The notes under the pieces were generated by a model. It was given only the letters and a program-made list of their open reading frames with translations, had not been told where the DNA came from and did not search any database. From assembly GCA_905250115.1 (NCBI GenBank), contig CAJNOI010000053.1, positions 153,947 to 217,946 on the forward strand: a DNA stretch of 64,000 nt, given 5' to 3'. This DNA comes from Adineta steineri (Eukaryota; Rotifera; Eurotatoria; Adinetida; Adinetidae). Below are positions 32,082 through 44,808 of the stretch, piece by piece. The position numbers and the translations under genes are program-made. Each line of letters opens with the position of its first letter. Position 1 is the stretch's first letter.

Positions 32082-32657
32082 ATGTCGTATTTTGTTTTAT
32101 TTTTTTTAATTATAAGTGGATATGTATTTGCAGCACCAATTTTTCAAAAAGAATCTCTTAAATTTAGTACTCTTGAATGTATATCTGGTAACAATGAAAC
32201 ATCATCAAAATATATTGTTCAAGTCTTTGAGGTAAATGAAACATGTATTCGAGTAAATTCATCATCATCAACAGGAAATGAAGTTTATTTATATATTATT
32301 CCCGAATACGAAACTAATTATACAATTGAAATTAAAGTTGATAATTGCTCTACACCATTACCAAATCTTCATCTTAGTGTATGTAATGAACCAAATAATT
32401 TTAATCAAACAGGAGTAATGGTTACTTTTGAATATGCAAATGTAACTTTATCTGAAGTTGTCATTGAAGAACATGATGCAGCAACAACAACTGAATCAAT
32501 GTTTTATACAGGTCCAACTGTTTATGAAACATTACATCGTCTTGATTTTGAAGACGAAGAAGATGAACATCTTTTAGCTACTACTAATGCAACAACAATT
32601 GATTTGGAAAATACAAACAACAACAACAACAATGTCACTAATGAAATATTAATATAG
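32082..32657 (+). CDS. Secreted Asn/Thr-rich glycoprotein, unknown
   Basis: A single exon encodes 191 residues that I do not recognise. It starts with a clear signal peptide (MSYFVLFFLIISGYVFA, likely cut before APIF). The mature part has four cysteines and many N-glycosylation sequons, such as NETS, NETC, NSSSS, NYTI, NCST, NQTG, NVTL and NATT. The C-terminal third is acidic (DFEDEEDEHLL) and ends in an Asn run; the DNA there is a CAA/AAC repeat. No second membrane segment or GPI signal is evident, so secretion is likely. The frame is long for this AT-rich DNA, and codon use resembles the neighbours. Function unknown. Confidence 0.7.
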   Translation: MSYFVLFFLIISGYVFAAPIFQKESLKFSTLECISGNNETSSKYIVQVFEVNETCIRVNSSSSTGNEVYLYIIPEYETNYTIEIKVDNCSTPLPNLHLSVCNEPNNFNQTGVMVTFEYANVTLSEVVIEEHDAATTTESMFYTGPTVYETLHRLDFEDEEDEHLLATTNATTIDLENTNNNNNNVTNEILI

Positions 32658-33772
32658 AAAATATCAATTAGATTATAAATCATTTATTTTATATTAAATA
32701 TTCTTTTAACTCTACCTTTAATGTATTAGATAATATGTTTGTAATTAAATTGCATTCATATTAACCTCCTTTATAAGTCCTTTTTTCGAATGCTATCTGG
32801 TGTTTTTAAAGTGAACAAACTAACGTTTCAATTTTATTTCAAATAATTAAATTATTCTTATCTTATTACATATATTAATTTAAGGAATTTTTTTATATTT
32901 ATTTCCCTTTTCTTCTCAGTTTTTATGCTGTTTACATAATTATATTTGATTTATAAAAATAATTCAATTTTACTTAATTATACAAATTCAAACTGTTTAA
33001 AATAAATATTTTATTACCTTTCGTTTTAACTAATTATCAATATTTTCTCATAGGTCTATCTATCACACGTGTCAGATACAAAAACTTATAATATAAAATA
33101 TTCATTTTTTATCATATTGTTAATTGTCCCAAACACGTTCAGTTAATAACGATATACATGAACTTTCTTTTAACAAAAGTTAACAAACGTTTATATTTAA
33201 ATAGAAATCAAAAACTTTGCTCATGAAATGTTCGGTTTCTAACACTGTTTTGAAAAAATTTCTTCATAATATCCAGTCGAATGCTTCCTCTGTCGATTGA
33301 TAAAATTCGTTTCTCAAAATCTTATGAGAGACGCTATCCGCAGTATATTCTTTAAAGCTTAGCTTCTCAAGCTCTATTAGTCTATAGTATCAATATCTTG
33401 TTCCGAACACATAGAAAAAAACCTGTCTCATCAAATTGATAGCATATCATCTGGGGAGCAGCTATTTATTTATTTCTTATCATATTTCTTAAGAAAAGAG
33501 AAATCCTAAGAGGGTTAGAATACGAGTAAATACGTGTTACAACATTCATAATAGAATAACTTATCAAAGAACACTTTTCACATCGATAAAATGAAGAAGT
33601 AGGTGAATGGTATGTGTTCATGCATAAAAGGCAACTAACATATGTGAGAAGATGTATACATGTATAAGTTTCCAAAATATACATATGAAACCGTTACATT
33701 TATAACAATTTTGATAGTTGATACAGTATAGATTTGATTGATATTGCTAAGATTGTAGATTGTGTATAGAAT
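32658..33772. other. Intergenic, nothing recognised
   Basis: AT-rich sequence downstream of the secreted protein gene. I see no exon, RNA gene or transposon ends. Confidence 0.5.
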
Positions 33773-34420
33773 TCATATTAAAACTGTTTTTGCTGGTGCG
33801 TAATGTGATGGTACTATTATTGTAATCGATGAATTTAAAGCATTTTGTGATTGGTTGAACGCAGATGATGCATTATTCGATATTATTTCGTCACTATTCA
33901 CGATCACTATGTTATTGTCGAATAAATCATCCATGATTAATAAAATAGGGTTTTTTTCGTTGTTCACATTTATTTTTAAGAAAATGAATTGTTTATCTAT
34001 CATAACTTGAAACATCATTATCCTTCAGACCGTTTTGATAGTATATATTGATATTTTTCCTTTGTCTTATTTTGCTTAATTGGTTGTTCGTTTTTTTCGG
34101 CCATTTTCTTTATTATGGATTCTGCTATATATATCAATATTCGTGATACTTTCTCCAAAAAGCTTATCAATTTATTTTCACCTTTTCTCAGGTGCTATAA
34201 TTGTGGGTTTCGTATAACCATTAATTATCATATTAATAGCATTAAATGGTGAACAATTTTGTGTTGCAATGTTTGTATTCAAACTTGATGAAAAGGGTGA
34301 ATTGATTCACATTGATTATTTATAACTGTATTATTTTCTACAGAACAACATAAATCACCTCCGAGAATGGATTCAATTCAAGGAGGGAAATGTATTTTGT
34401 AGTCAAATTCATATTCGATT
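33773..34420 (-). other. Possible decayed gene on the minus strand
   Basis: The minus strand shows several protein-like stretches in different frames. They are INSPFSSSLNTNIATQNCSP with a continuation at about 34210-34330, KKMAEKNEQPIKQNKTKEK at about 34060-34115, and an 81-codon open stretch at 33773-34018 containing NNASSAFNQSQNALNSS. They do not join through clear splice sites and match no family I know. This could be a dead gene, a multi-exon gene misread by eye, or chance. Confidence 0.25.
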
Positions 34421-35407
34421 GAGTAATATATAATGTTGCAGTAATTTGTAAATGTGCTGATTCTACAATGAAGTAATAGCATCTTTGAAATATATTTTGT
34501 ATAAAATATTTTGCTAATCGAATTTTTATATTATATTGAAATTACTGTAACAACAGAAAATTTGGTTCAATTTATCATTATATTAACATCAGCAAATGAC
34601 ATCATTTATATATTCATATATTATTTTTTAGAGAAAACAAATTCACACTTAAACATTTCAACATCAGGTCGACTGAATTATATTAAAATCAAGTCTATGT
34701 ATGTATTCTCTCTATAATATAAATATATATAACATGTGTGACGATGACGTTCGAGTAAAGAACGCCAAAATATTACAAAAGGAAAATAAGAAAAATATAT
34801 ATAACATCATTCACACATAGTTGCATTCACATATATTCATATTTTATTAAAACAATGAACCTAAAATTTCATACTAAATGTTGATGTCAATATTACAAAT
34901 AGATATAGTTGACAGTTTTATTTATTTTCTTTAACTTCATTCTAATCTTGAATAAACTGTTATAAATTTTTTTTACTATACTTGAAAATTAGTTCAATCA
35001 AATTTTAAAAATTATTTTTGCTACTTATGTACTTCTATCTATATCTTAGATCAGTTCTTACTTTAAGTCTAAATGTTTTTAGAAAACTTCTCATTTTTCA
35101 GGGAAAATTTGTAGATGAAAAGCATTAAAGAAAGTTTAATAAATTCTTAAAATAATACTTTTATTGTTATACTGTTTATTTTGATTCGAAGCTTAAATAT
35201 AGAATGTCAAGTCTTATATAAAAGATATTCGATGAAACAAATTAAATATGATCTAAAAAATATTGTTCAGCTCTGGATATATACAAGTAATGATAATTAT
35301 GTAGGAGAAATCAAAATTTTATTGGAAATCAAAATTATATGTTAAAAAAAACATATGCCAGAATAAAAATATTGTTCTTCATTAAAGTATTTTATTTGAT
35401 GAGTAAT
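34421..35407. other. Intergenic, nothing recognised
   Basis: AT-rich sequence without supported exons or mobile-element ends. The right part should contain the 3' region of the minus-strand Cys-rich gene. Confidence 0.45.
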
Positions 35408-35896
35408 TTAGTTGCTCATTGTGGGATTTCCACAAATGAGAGTAATTGCACTGACATCTTTGCCATTTACTGTTGTACCTGCAGCAACAACTGAAGCTGT
35501 TGGAGGAATGCCAGCGACTTCGATGTTACTAGTCAATGCATTGACTTCATCCGATGTAAGAAAGCAGTAACATTTTTTAAATTTACAAATACCATGACAA
35601 AGACCAGTTGTATTAATCGAATTGCATTGTAACGTGTTGTTGAATGGATATGGTAAGTTTTCGGTATTTAATACTGGTTGTTTCTGGCAAAATGCTTCAC
35701 ATGCATTGTCCACTAGACAGGTACCGTCGGTACTTTGTTCTATTATAAAATCAATTTAAAAAAATTAAATATTCATTATCAAGACATTACCTCCGCAATA
35801 TTCCTTCGAATTTCCCATGGAAGTAGGAGTTGAATTTACAAATAATATCATAATACATGATATCAATAACATAAATTGCACATTAATACAAACCAT
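35408..35896 (-). CDS. Small secreted cysteine-rich protein with defensin-like Cys spacing
   Basis: Two exons (35791-35896 and 35408-35739) encode about 145 residues. The first exon carries a signal peptide (MVCINVQFMLLISCIMILFV, followed by NSTPTSMGNS). The mature part has a run of cysteines: EYCG, GTCLVDNACEAFCQ, LQCNS, GLCHGICKFKKCYCF. The C-x3-C pair (CEAFC) followed by G-x-C (GIC) and C-x-C (CYC) is the spacing seen in CS-alpha-beta peptides such as invertebrate defensins. A hydrophobic C-terminal extension of about 45 residues with one more Cys follows and is unusual for a defensin. Function could be antimicrobial, protease-related or structural; fold and role are inference from spacing alone. 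Confidence 0.65.
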
Positions 35897-38800
35897 TGTA
35901 GGCGATATCAGTATAAAAATTATATTCAAAGATAAATGTTATCAAGTTAATTATTGATCAACAGAAACTATTGCCTTTTTATATAATCATGTTTTCGTAC
36001 TTACTTTCAACCTCATTACCCTCAAATACGTCACGTGTCTATTTTGATCTCTGATTTTTGAGTAGAAATATTTATTTCTATTTATATGACGAGAGATATT
36101 TAATATGCACTTATTTTGTTGCTTACATCATTCTTATTGTCTAAAGCCTATCTTTGGATATTTTCAAATTGTATCGATATGCAGATAAATAAAAAGAATG
36201 AATAAAATATACTGCAGTCAATCTACATGTCAGATATATACAAAATAAAATATGAGAAAAGAAAAAATAAGCAGAGTCTGTTTTACCTTGATAATATTTG
36301 TATATTGAATAGAAATAAAACAAAAGCGAATGAATAATAAAAGTCACTAATGATATATCAATACATTCATTATTATGTTTATATTGTTATAAAACAAGTA
36401 TTTGCATCTCAATAACAGAAAACATACTTCGTATTTAATATAAAGCAAAAAACTAAATTTTCTGGTTTAAAATTTTGATTATGATCTAATATATTTAACA
36501 TGAATTTAAAGAGATAAGGAAAATCATCTTTATCATAGAAAAGAGTTAATTATCAATGTATTATTCATCATGAATATCATTTGAACAATTCAGCTTAGCT
36601 TTGTTTGTATTCAGATGGTTTTTTTGACATAGAACTATGAATAAGAATATATTATAAACAATAATCAGATGACTTGTTGTCAAATCGAAAAAGGAAATAT
36701 CTTTAATTCAATTGATTTAAATTGAAGATCAGAAATCATTTTTTTGATTTTATACTTTTAACAAATAGAGAAATGTCATAGAAAATTTGATGTGTCTTGT
36801 AATATATATTTATAAATGAATAAATACTTGTTAATAATTAGCATTTCATACCGTATTTATTCTTTCAAATGATAAAAAAAAGTTTAAGATTATTGAGACT
36901 TAACGAGAAAATTATTATTTTTAGGAGACGATCTTCCTAATGATTCATGTATTTGGCAGTTTTATATTTTTTTTATTTCGTAATATGTGATTCTTAATAA
37001 AAATATCGGTGTAGATGTTATTATTATAGCGAAAATAAAAATCATACAATATTCAACAGCTTATTTTTTCATATTCAATAATAGTTTTTCTCGTTTTAAA
37101 TAAAACTTATTATATTGTAATTTATAGTATGATTAAATATCACTGTTTGTTTGCAAATGAATTTATATTTATATGAGGCTATTTGCGTATAACGAGATTT
37201 TATTCTACCGGAGAAAACCTAAAAGAAATTGCATTAAAACATGATGTGAGTATAGGATAAATAATAATACATACACTCACTCTTACCACACTCAAAATTT
37301 TTTCATCAGAATTATTTTAACTTGTTCAATGAAGTAAAGATACATATATGGGTTATGCATTTATTCAAGAAATAATTTCTGAGTGAAGTATCTCCAATAG
37401 GATCTTTTCGTATCTATGAGTAATTTGACGTTATCCTTTAACTGGAAAACGAACTTAAGTCTTTAGTTTCTGATGTTTTCTAAGAGTTGGATACCATTGA
37501 ATTCTTATCTTTATTGAGATCGATCTCAGCATTGGAATGAACAGTTAATAGTTCATTTCAACTAAATAATTTATTTCTTTGTGACACGTTAAAATAAAAG
37601 CTAATAAATTTCGTATTAATCTGAAGGTATTATCCCGTTTATCGATAAAAGTCTGGCAGAATCCCAATGTGATTTTTACTTTGATTTAATATCATTCTCT
37701 TCTTCATTAAAATAACACATGAAATCTTATATTGCATTGAAAAAAAACAAATTAATTATAATTTATTAAAACTAAATCTTTTATTCTATAGAATACTATT
37801 ATTCATAATATATTAAAATATTCTCTCATAAACTAACAAGAAAGTTCATTTGATCATCTTTTATATTTTCGTTGTTATGAATTTAGGAATAGATGTTTAA
37901 TTAGAATTGATACTCATTAGTATTTATTAGAATGACAACTATTTTATTTACTTTTCATAGAAAAAATTCATTTGTGATAGATTTTCATTTAATATAAAAT
38001 TTAAGTAAATTATAGTCTTCTGAAAGAATATTATTGAATTTGAAAGATATTAGGTATATTAATGTAGATTTAAAATAAATGTCAATAGATTCTAAGAATT
38101 CTTTGTATATATTGATAATAATCATGAAATATTTCTTTGAACTATATTATAAGATATAATGATAAACACGTACGAAATAAAGAAATTATTATTGAAATCC
38201 AACAAAAAAAAGTTATGCATATATATCTGACCTATGAATGTAAATCTCATTGATTAGTTTATGTTAATGTTTGATTAGATGACGATATGCGAAGCAAAAT
38301 ATGTGTGAATAATAGAGAGAGAGAAATGTCCATGTTAAATCTGTTTTTAATCGATAGTGGGTGCCAGACTTACATCGGTGTTGTTCAATCTATTTAAATT
38401 GTCATTTAGTTGTCAACTATTCTTTGTATATTTCAAATGACATAGATCGAATAAACATGAATCGGATCATTAATCTCATTCAATCCACATCTTTCAATAT
38501 ACTTTCTTATTTTTGTTTTGTTAAACAATAATATTAGATAATTTTATTGAAATCAAAATAGCTAAAAGGCATTGAAAATGATGATTTTTAACTTTAGATA
38601 TGAAATGATGAATAATTCAAAAAAGGAAAACATATTCTTTTAATTAAAATTAGTGAACGTGCCTTATCATATTTCTCATTGAACATGATCATCATTAATC
38701 GATACTTTTTTCTTCTTCACAGAAAATTTATCGAGCGAAAAACTAAAGAATTTTCTATGATAAATAGATAGAGAGAGAGATTTTTCAAGAAAATAGATCA

Positions 38801-39931
38801 GAACAACATTTTATATTTTCAAAAAGAATACCGACAAAACACATTCAGGATAAAAAAAGATCAATAACTTTTCATCGTCAGTTTATTATTCATTTCAACT
38901 ATAACACACATTCCTTTTTTTTCTATCAGTATATATTAAGAGCATTAATCATTCGATCGAAAAAAACAACCTTTTCAACACATTTATATTAAATATAATA
39001 CACAATTTCTATCGTTTCTTTACAAGTTAATAGATAATTTCATATTAAAACTATCAAATGAAGATTCTCATATTTTACGATTTAATATTTAATGATAAAG
39101 AGAACAGAATTATATAAACAATTTCACGCTCGTTCTAGGTAATATTCAATCATTTTGTGATTGTCTCTGCTGAATAAATTTTTCTCGTAAGAAGAGATCA
39201 TTTTTTGTAAATTCATCATTAAAAATAACTAAAACAAACGTTCGAATTTAATTATAACTTCCAAAATGTATGACACAGACAAAAAAAAAGGTCAATGTAG
39301 AAATTACTTTTCTTCTTTTTACACTATATTATTTAATGAATTAAAAACTAAGAGTGAAAAGAAAATCTATTTTTAAAGAAAAACAATGCAACATTTGGTT
39401 CGTTTATGCGTTGTAAATGTAAATGATTGATTTATTTGTTAGATGTAATGTTTGTTCGTTCGTTCTTTCTCTCTCTCTCGGTTGAATGTAGATATATCAA
39501 CTTGACTTGACTCGACAACGTATGTGTTTTTTTTTCTTTTCTTTTTTCCACCAATGAAAAATGTGAACGGAGAAGAATATGATTATTGAATGTTGATTGG
39601 TTACAGCCGTTGTGTCTCTTCTGAGAGAGAAAAATTGGTTTTTTTTTTTTTTGTTGTTCTTGTCTCACATATTTCTTTTATGGTATCCATTAATCGATTT
39701 AATGGGTCGTTTTGTGTGACAAGGTTTGCTTGCATTGCTTTCTCTCATCATTTGATCAGTCTATCTCGAAGAGTCTCTCTACAATCATTAATAATATCTA
39801 TCGTAGAGGATCATTTACCGTTACACTTAGCTTAATAATCAGCCAGTTCACTACAAGCTGAGACTATCATTAACGAGAAAAAAAAAACGAACAAGAAGAA
39901 GAAGAAAAAAAAGAAAAAGAGAAGAAAATAA
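35897..39931. other. 4-kb intergenic region upstream of Hox4
   Basis: No exon or transposon ends were recognised in this long stretch, which is large for such a compact genome. It probably contains cis-regulatory DNA of the Hox4 gene and its 5' UTR. Just before the Hox4 ATG there is a purine-rich GAAGAAGAAGAAAAAAAAG run (about 39890-39930). An inverted GT/CA motif lies near 37245-37300. Confidence 0.4.
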
Positions 39932-41862
39932 ATGAGTTCTCTATCGCCCTATCCTGCTCTTCATACAATGAACAATCATCATCATCATCATCATCATAAT
40001 CATCATAATCATAATTATGGAAGTGATGGGACAAATACAAATTATTCTAGTATACATCAATTATCTGAAAACAGTGTTAATGTCCCAACTGAATCATCTT
40101 CGACTTCATCATCATGTCTTATTCAATCACCAATTGTTGATTATTATGGTCAACATTCATATCATCCAGCAACACATCGTACACTTCCACTCTATCCTCA
40201 TCAAACTCATCATCTTTATCAAGATAATCCCAATAATTTATATCGATACAATGCTCTTCCAACTTCATCATCATCATCATCAAATATTACACAAAAGTAA
40301 GTTTCATTTTATTGATTATTTGATTAAAAAAAACCCTATTGTTCAATTAAATTCTTAGTTCTTGTATTTATCCATGTCATAATGGTACAAATGGAAATTA
40401 TAATCAAGAAGGTAATATCTCAACACCTTCAAATGGTCTTTCTCAATCTGATATGATAAATTCACTTCATCCAATGGGTATTGATCTCTATGGTTTATCA
40501 ATGAGTCCACCAGCTCCTCCACCACCCCCTCCATCATCATCTCCTCCATCTTCAACTGATCATTGTTCAACAAATCGAAATTCTTCTGATTTAATTCCAT
40601 TATCAACATCAATTGATTCAATATCATCATCATCGAAACAAAATTCACCTGTTATATATCCATGGATGCGTAAAGTGCATATTAACAATCCAGGTAAGAA
40701 TATAAAAATAATAATTTAGAAATTTCCTGTCAAAAAAAATATTTGATTTCTTTCTTTCTTTCTTTTATTTTTATTTTTTGATGAGGAAAGACTAAAGTAT
40801 TGATGATGACAGACAACATACAGAAGATTAATGATCGAATATAAAACACGTGCAGTCATCATACCGTATCAATAAATTAAATTGAATGAAAGAAAAAGAG
40901 AAATCGAATAAACTTAAGTAAATAATATCGAAAATATTTTGTTTCTATCTCAGTTGAATATCATATGTTTTTATCAAGAGTAACACATTGAAATGAATGT
41001 ATTTTTAACGACTATTGTAAATATCATTGATTTTGAAAATGTCAAACATACTTTTTTTTGTCTCAGTTTGATTTTGTATAAAAGTGTTATATTATCTTTT
41101 TAAATCAAAATTTAACCTTTCTTTTTCGAACAACAGACTTCATTTATCATAATACTTTAGAGAAATGAACGTCAAAAAACACGTTCGTCTTATCATTCGA
41201 TGAGTACGTGACCTAAATTTAGTAAAAATAACAGAAAAAGATAAATGTTATTTGACTAATGACAAATATATATATGTGTATATATCGATGTCTGTTTTTC
41301 TCAGACATTTTTACTGAATAATGGATAAAAATCATTATCAACATTTTCATTTTAGTTATTAATTATACAAGTGGAGAAACAAAACGTGCTCGAACTGCTT
41401 ATACTCGTCATCAAGTTTTAGGTAAAAAAAACTAAAATTAAGAAGAAAAAATAAATTTTTTTTATTTAGAATTAGAAAAAGAATTTCATTTCTCCAAATA
41501 TTTAACTCGACGACGAAGAATTGAAATAGCTCATTCACTTGTTTTAACTGAGAGGTAAACAAATTCTTTTTTTCTTTTTCTATTAAATTTCTTTTTCTTA
41601 TTAGACAAATTAAAATTTGGTTTCAAAATCGGTTAGTTTTTATTTGATTATAAAAACTTAATTTGTTTTTTATTTAAATAGAAGAATGAAATGGAAAAAA
41701 GATCATAAATTACCAAATACAAAATCTAAATTACCTGATCAATTGCCTGCCGCATCAACATCATCGGATTCGTCATCACCTCATCTTATTAAAAAAGAAC
41801 AACAAGAAATAATTTCAACATTTATAAAAGAAGAATCATTTTCAGGAGAATCTACAAATTAA
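39932..41862 (+). CDS. Hox4: Hox4 / Deformed-class homeobox protein
   Basis: This is a homeodomain transcription factor of Hox paralogue group 4, which patterns the anterior-posterior axis. Six exons (39932-40296, 40359-40693, 41356-41421, 41470-41554, 41605-41631, 41682-41862) join in frame to 352 residues. The N-terminal half is rich in His, Ser and Pro (a CAT-repeat His tract and a Pro run). The hexapeptide [10 protein letters not shown] precedes the homeodomain. The homeodomain reads [19 protein letters not shown], then [20 protein letters not shown], then [20 protein letters not shown], followed by [13 protein letters not shown], the [11 protein letters not shown] block and KLPNTK are group-4 signatures. 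Three introns cut the homeobox; exon 5 is 27 nt and encodes most of the recognition helix. Intron 2 is about 660 bp, the others about 50-60 bp. Confidence 0.95.
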
Positions 41863-43640
41863 TCTTTCATTTGACACGTCAACAATTTATTATTTTTTAT
41901 AAAATATATCTTGTATTTACATTTCTTCTTCTTCTTTTTTCCAAGGATTTCAATGTTCGTGTGAATGACTTTCGTTTTTTTCCTTGTTGTTGTTGTTGTT
42001 GTTGTTTTGTATATGTCATAAGAGCCAAAATAAAGAATCTCAAAATATTTCTATTCTAGTTTTACTTCATATGAAAAGAGAAAGGATGAATCCTGAAATA
42101 GGAACAAATAGATTAGCTGAAAATAAATTTTCATGTTCTTTTATATTACTGGTGAATGTCATGTAGAAATAAGTTATGTTTATCTATCATGAGTTCGTGA
42201 ATGTCTTCTTAATCATTACTATCTTTTGACATGACAAAAATCATTTTTTTCCCTTCTCTTATATGATTTATCTTTATTATGTAAGAAAATCTTTATTTTA
42301 TGAAATAAATATTAATTAATACATTTATATTCTATTTGTCATAGATTTTCTATCGATATAATATTAATTGAAGATAGAAAGTTTTGATAACATTCTACTA
42401 GAAAACCTTTTTTCTTGTTTAGTTAATCTAAATTTGAATATTTGTGAATCTATTGAAAAGAAGAAGAAGAAGCAGAACTGTAAAGAATTAAAATTGTTAT
42501 TCTTTCTTTTGTTAAGTTGTTAAACGATTTTTTGAATTAAAAAGAAGACAAATGACAAATTGATTTCGTTGATGTTGTTTTTTTTTTGTATGTTGTCGTC
42601 GTCAGATGGTTATCATGTTATTTGAATGAAACATGCGGTATGACATTTTCATTTGAGTTGTTTTTTTTTCTTCTTCTCTCGTCCAACCGCAACGTTTGAT
42701 CATTGATAGAAACGAAAAAGTATCATTAATAATCTTTTTTTTTCTCTCTCTCTCTCCCTCTCTGTCGCTTTTTCTCTTTCTCTTCCTTATATTCTTAACG
42801 AACAGACAAGAAGAAAAATCTTTCTCTGTTGGTTAAAAGATCGATAGTAACAACGAATGTCTATATCGGCAAAAGCTCATTTGTCTTCTTTGCCCGAACA
42901 GAGTGTATAATGAGTTTTTCTTTTCCTCCACTGACATAGTCGCTCGAGACATACTCTCCTCTTCTTTCGACTCATTTATCTAAATATTCAATGTCGATGT
43001 AACGACTAACCAATCTAGAGAATACAATCATCAATGATAAAGACAAACTAAACTTATACATGATCAGCCAACTCAGACAACATGTTTCTTTTTCTCTAAC
43101 ACGCACATTAATCAATGAATATATCAATATATGTATATTGTATATACATGACATTCAAAAAACGTTTCTTTTTTTTTTTAAATATACAGATCAATCAACA
43201 AATATTTGAAAGATAATAAAAAAAAGAAAAAAATTTATTATTTTAGTTTTGGATCTTCAAAGAATAAATAATAATCCAATTTATTTCATCAACAGCCAAC
43301 TATTCTATGTATGTTTACATGACAATCTAAATATCTTATTATAGATTGTCATTATATGAAATTTGTTTTTTTAATAAAGAAATTTTGCAATGAGAATGTA
43401 TGAACAACTACTAGTAGTATCAGTGAAAATTAAAGATCTTTACAAAAATGGATTTGTTGTAGCGATAAAGATGCTTATAATTCCTTCAGATTACATACTA
43501 TAAAAAGATAGTGCAAGATAATCCATGACATAGGTTCTATTCACTTGTCAAGATTGCCAGGTGATCTATATTTTACTCGAATGAATAAAATGATTCAAAA
43601 AGTAAAATACGGTAAACTCTAAATAAAATCGGTTTGATAT
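41863..43640. other. Intergenic with simple repeats
   Basis: Downstream of Hox4 there is a (TTG)n tract at about 41983-42006 and a CT-rich run at about 42735-42785. Nothing else was recognised. The region may include Hox4 3' UTR and regulatory DNA. Confidence 0.45.
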
Positions 43641-43659
43641 CCAATATCTTTTAAGTTTC

Positions 43660-44110
43660 AGAGCAACTTCGCAATTTCAAGTAGTTCTTTCAATGAATAT
43701 AAACTCTAAATCTGTCACTGCTCAAATTTTGGCCGAAGAATACGACATATTCAAATAAAGGACACACATCAAATACTGAAAGAAGATGCGAAACTTTATG
43801 TTCGTAAGATGATAGTCGAATCAGGACATAAAAACAAACGAAAAAAAGTCGCATACTAAGTCTTGAAAAGAAAGATACGATACGGATTTTATTTTTAGAT
43901 GAAAAATATTCGATATTGATGACTTATACAATTTGTAAGGTCAATGTTTTTGGAAGATTACCAGTTGTGCTGAAAAAAATAAAAGAGATAGTATTCAAAC
44001 GAAAAAAACTAAATCATGCTGTAGATATTCAAAGTATTCTAACAGTAACACTAAAATATATAATTAAGCTTTGTGGACTTAAATCGGTTCGACTATTATA
44101 TTTACGATAA
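43660..44110 (+). pseudogene. Mariner-like transposase remnant
   Basis: The plus strand can be read, with frame changes and stops, through pieces that follow the order of mariner-family transposases. First is a helix-turn-helix-like LAEEYDI region near 43730, then YILKEDAKLYVRKM near 43770. An LDEK motif at about 43900 corresponds to the second catalytic aspartate segment. Last come KRKKLNHAV and ILTVTLKYIIKLCG at about 44005-44070. Internal stops show it is dead. No terminal repeats were recognised, so its borders are unknown. The similarity is weak and was judged by eye. Confidence 0.45.
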
Positions 44111-44361
44111 ATTTACAAAATTTATCAACTAGAAGGAAGTAATAGTGAGTGACACACTTATCAAACAATTGATAGATGTTAGTTAAATAAATAAAAATTA
44201 ATAAAGATATTAGTAAAATATTGAAAAGTTTATTCTTCCAAGAAAACCTTCTATACGTATATATTTCACATGATAGGCGAAATTATTATTCTAGAAAAAA
44301 GATTTCATGTTATTGATTGATTTTTAATGCAAATAAATTTGTTTTATTAAATTTTATTTGA

Positions 44362-44808
44362 TTATGTTGATTTAAATTTTTTTAAAGTTTTTGATTTAAC
44401 TTTTGATTCATCTTCATTTGTTGTTGTTATTGTTGTTTGTTCAACTCGAGATGAATTTAATTTAGTAGCAGGACAAGTAATTATTTTAACTTTATTCTCG
44501 TGACCATTTAATGTCATTTTCCATGATAAATTTGTATTTGATGTTAATGTTAATGAATCAAATAGTAATGTCCATACTTGATCACATGCTCTATAAGATA
44601 GAAGATGACCTGTAAATATAAGACATGATTCTTTTTTTCCTTTCACCGATTGATAAGTTAATTTTTCATTAATAATATGATCGAAAACATCAAGAATATA
44701 GTGAACAATACGAGGAGTAAATATTTGTTTACGAACCAGTTCACGAAGAGTATCATCAAGAGCCAAACCAATAGTTGTTGAACGATATATTTGATAGGCT
44801 GACGACAT
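44362..44808 (-). CDS. GTF2A2: Transcription initiation factor IIA gamma (small subunit)
   Basis: TFIIA-gamma joins the alpha/beta subunits to stabilise TBP on promoter DNA in the nucleus. One uninterrupted frame encodes 148 residues starting MSSAYQIYRSTTIGLALDDT, which follows the family N-terminus (YQLYR-TTLG-L---L-EL). It continues with FTPRIVHYILDVFDHIIN, SYRACDQVWTLLFDSL and KVKIITC, the beta-barrel part that contacts TBP. A Thr/Lys-rich tail (KVKSKTLKKFKST) makes it longer than the usual 105-125 residues. The sequence is quite diverged. The lack of introns suggests a retrocopy or intron loss. It is the intact member of a duplicated block; the second copy at 49098 is broken. Confidence 0.85.
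   Translation of the reverse strand: MSSAYQIYRSTTIGLALDDTLRELVRKQIFTPRIVHYILDVFDHIINEKLTYQSVKGKKESCLIFTGHLLSYRACDQVWTLLFDSLTLTSNTNLSWKMTLNGHENKVKIITCPATKLNSSRVEQTTITTTNEDESKVKSKTLKKFKST

Noticed and set aside
40355..40648. Minus-strand frame of 97 codons in Hox4
   Set aside because: Antisense of Hox4 exon 2, whose Ser/Pro codons lack stops on the other strand.
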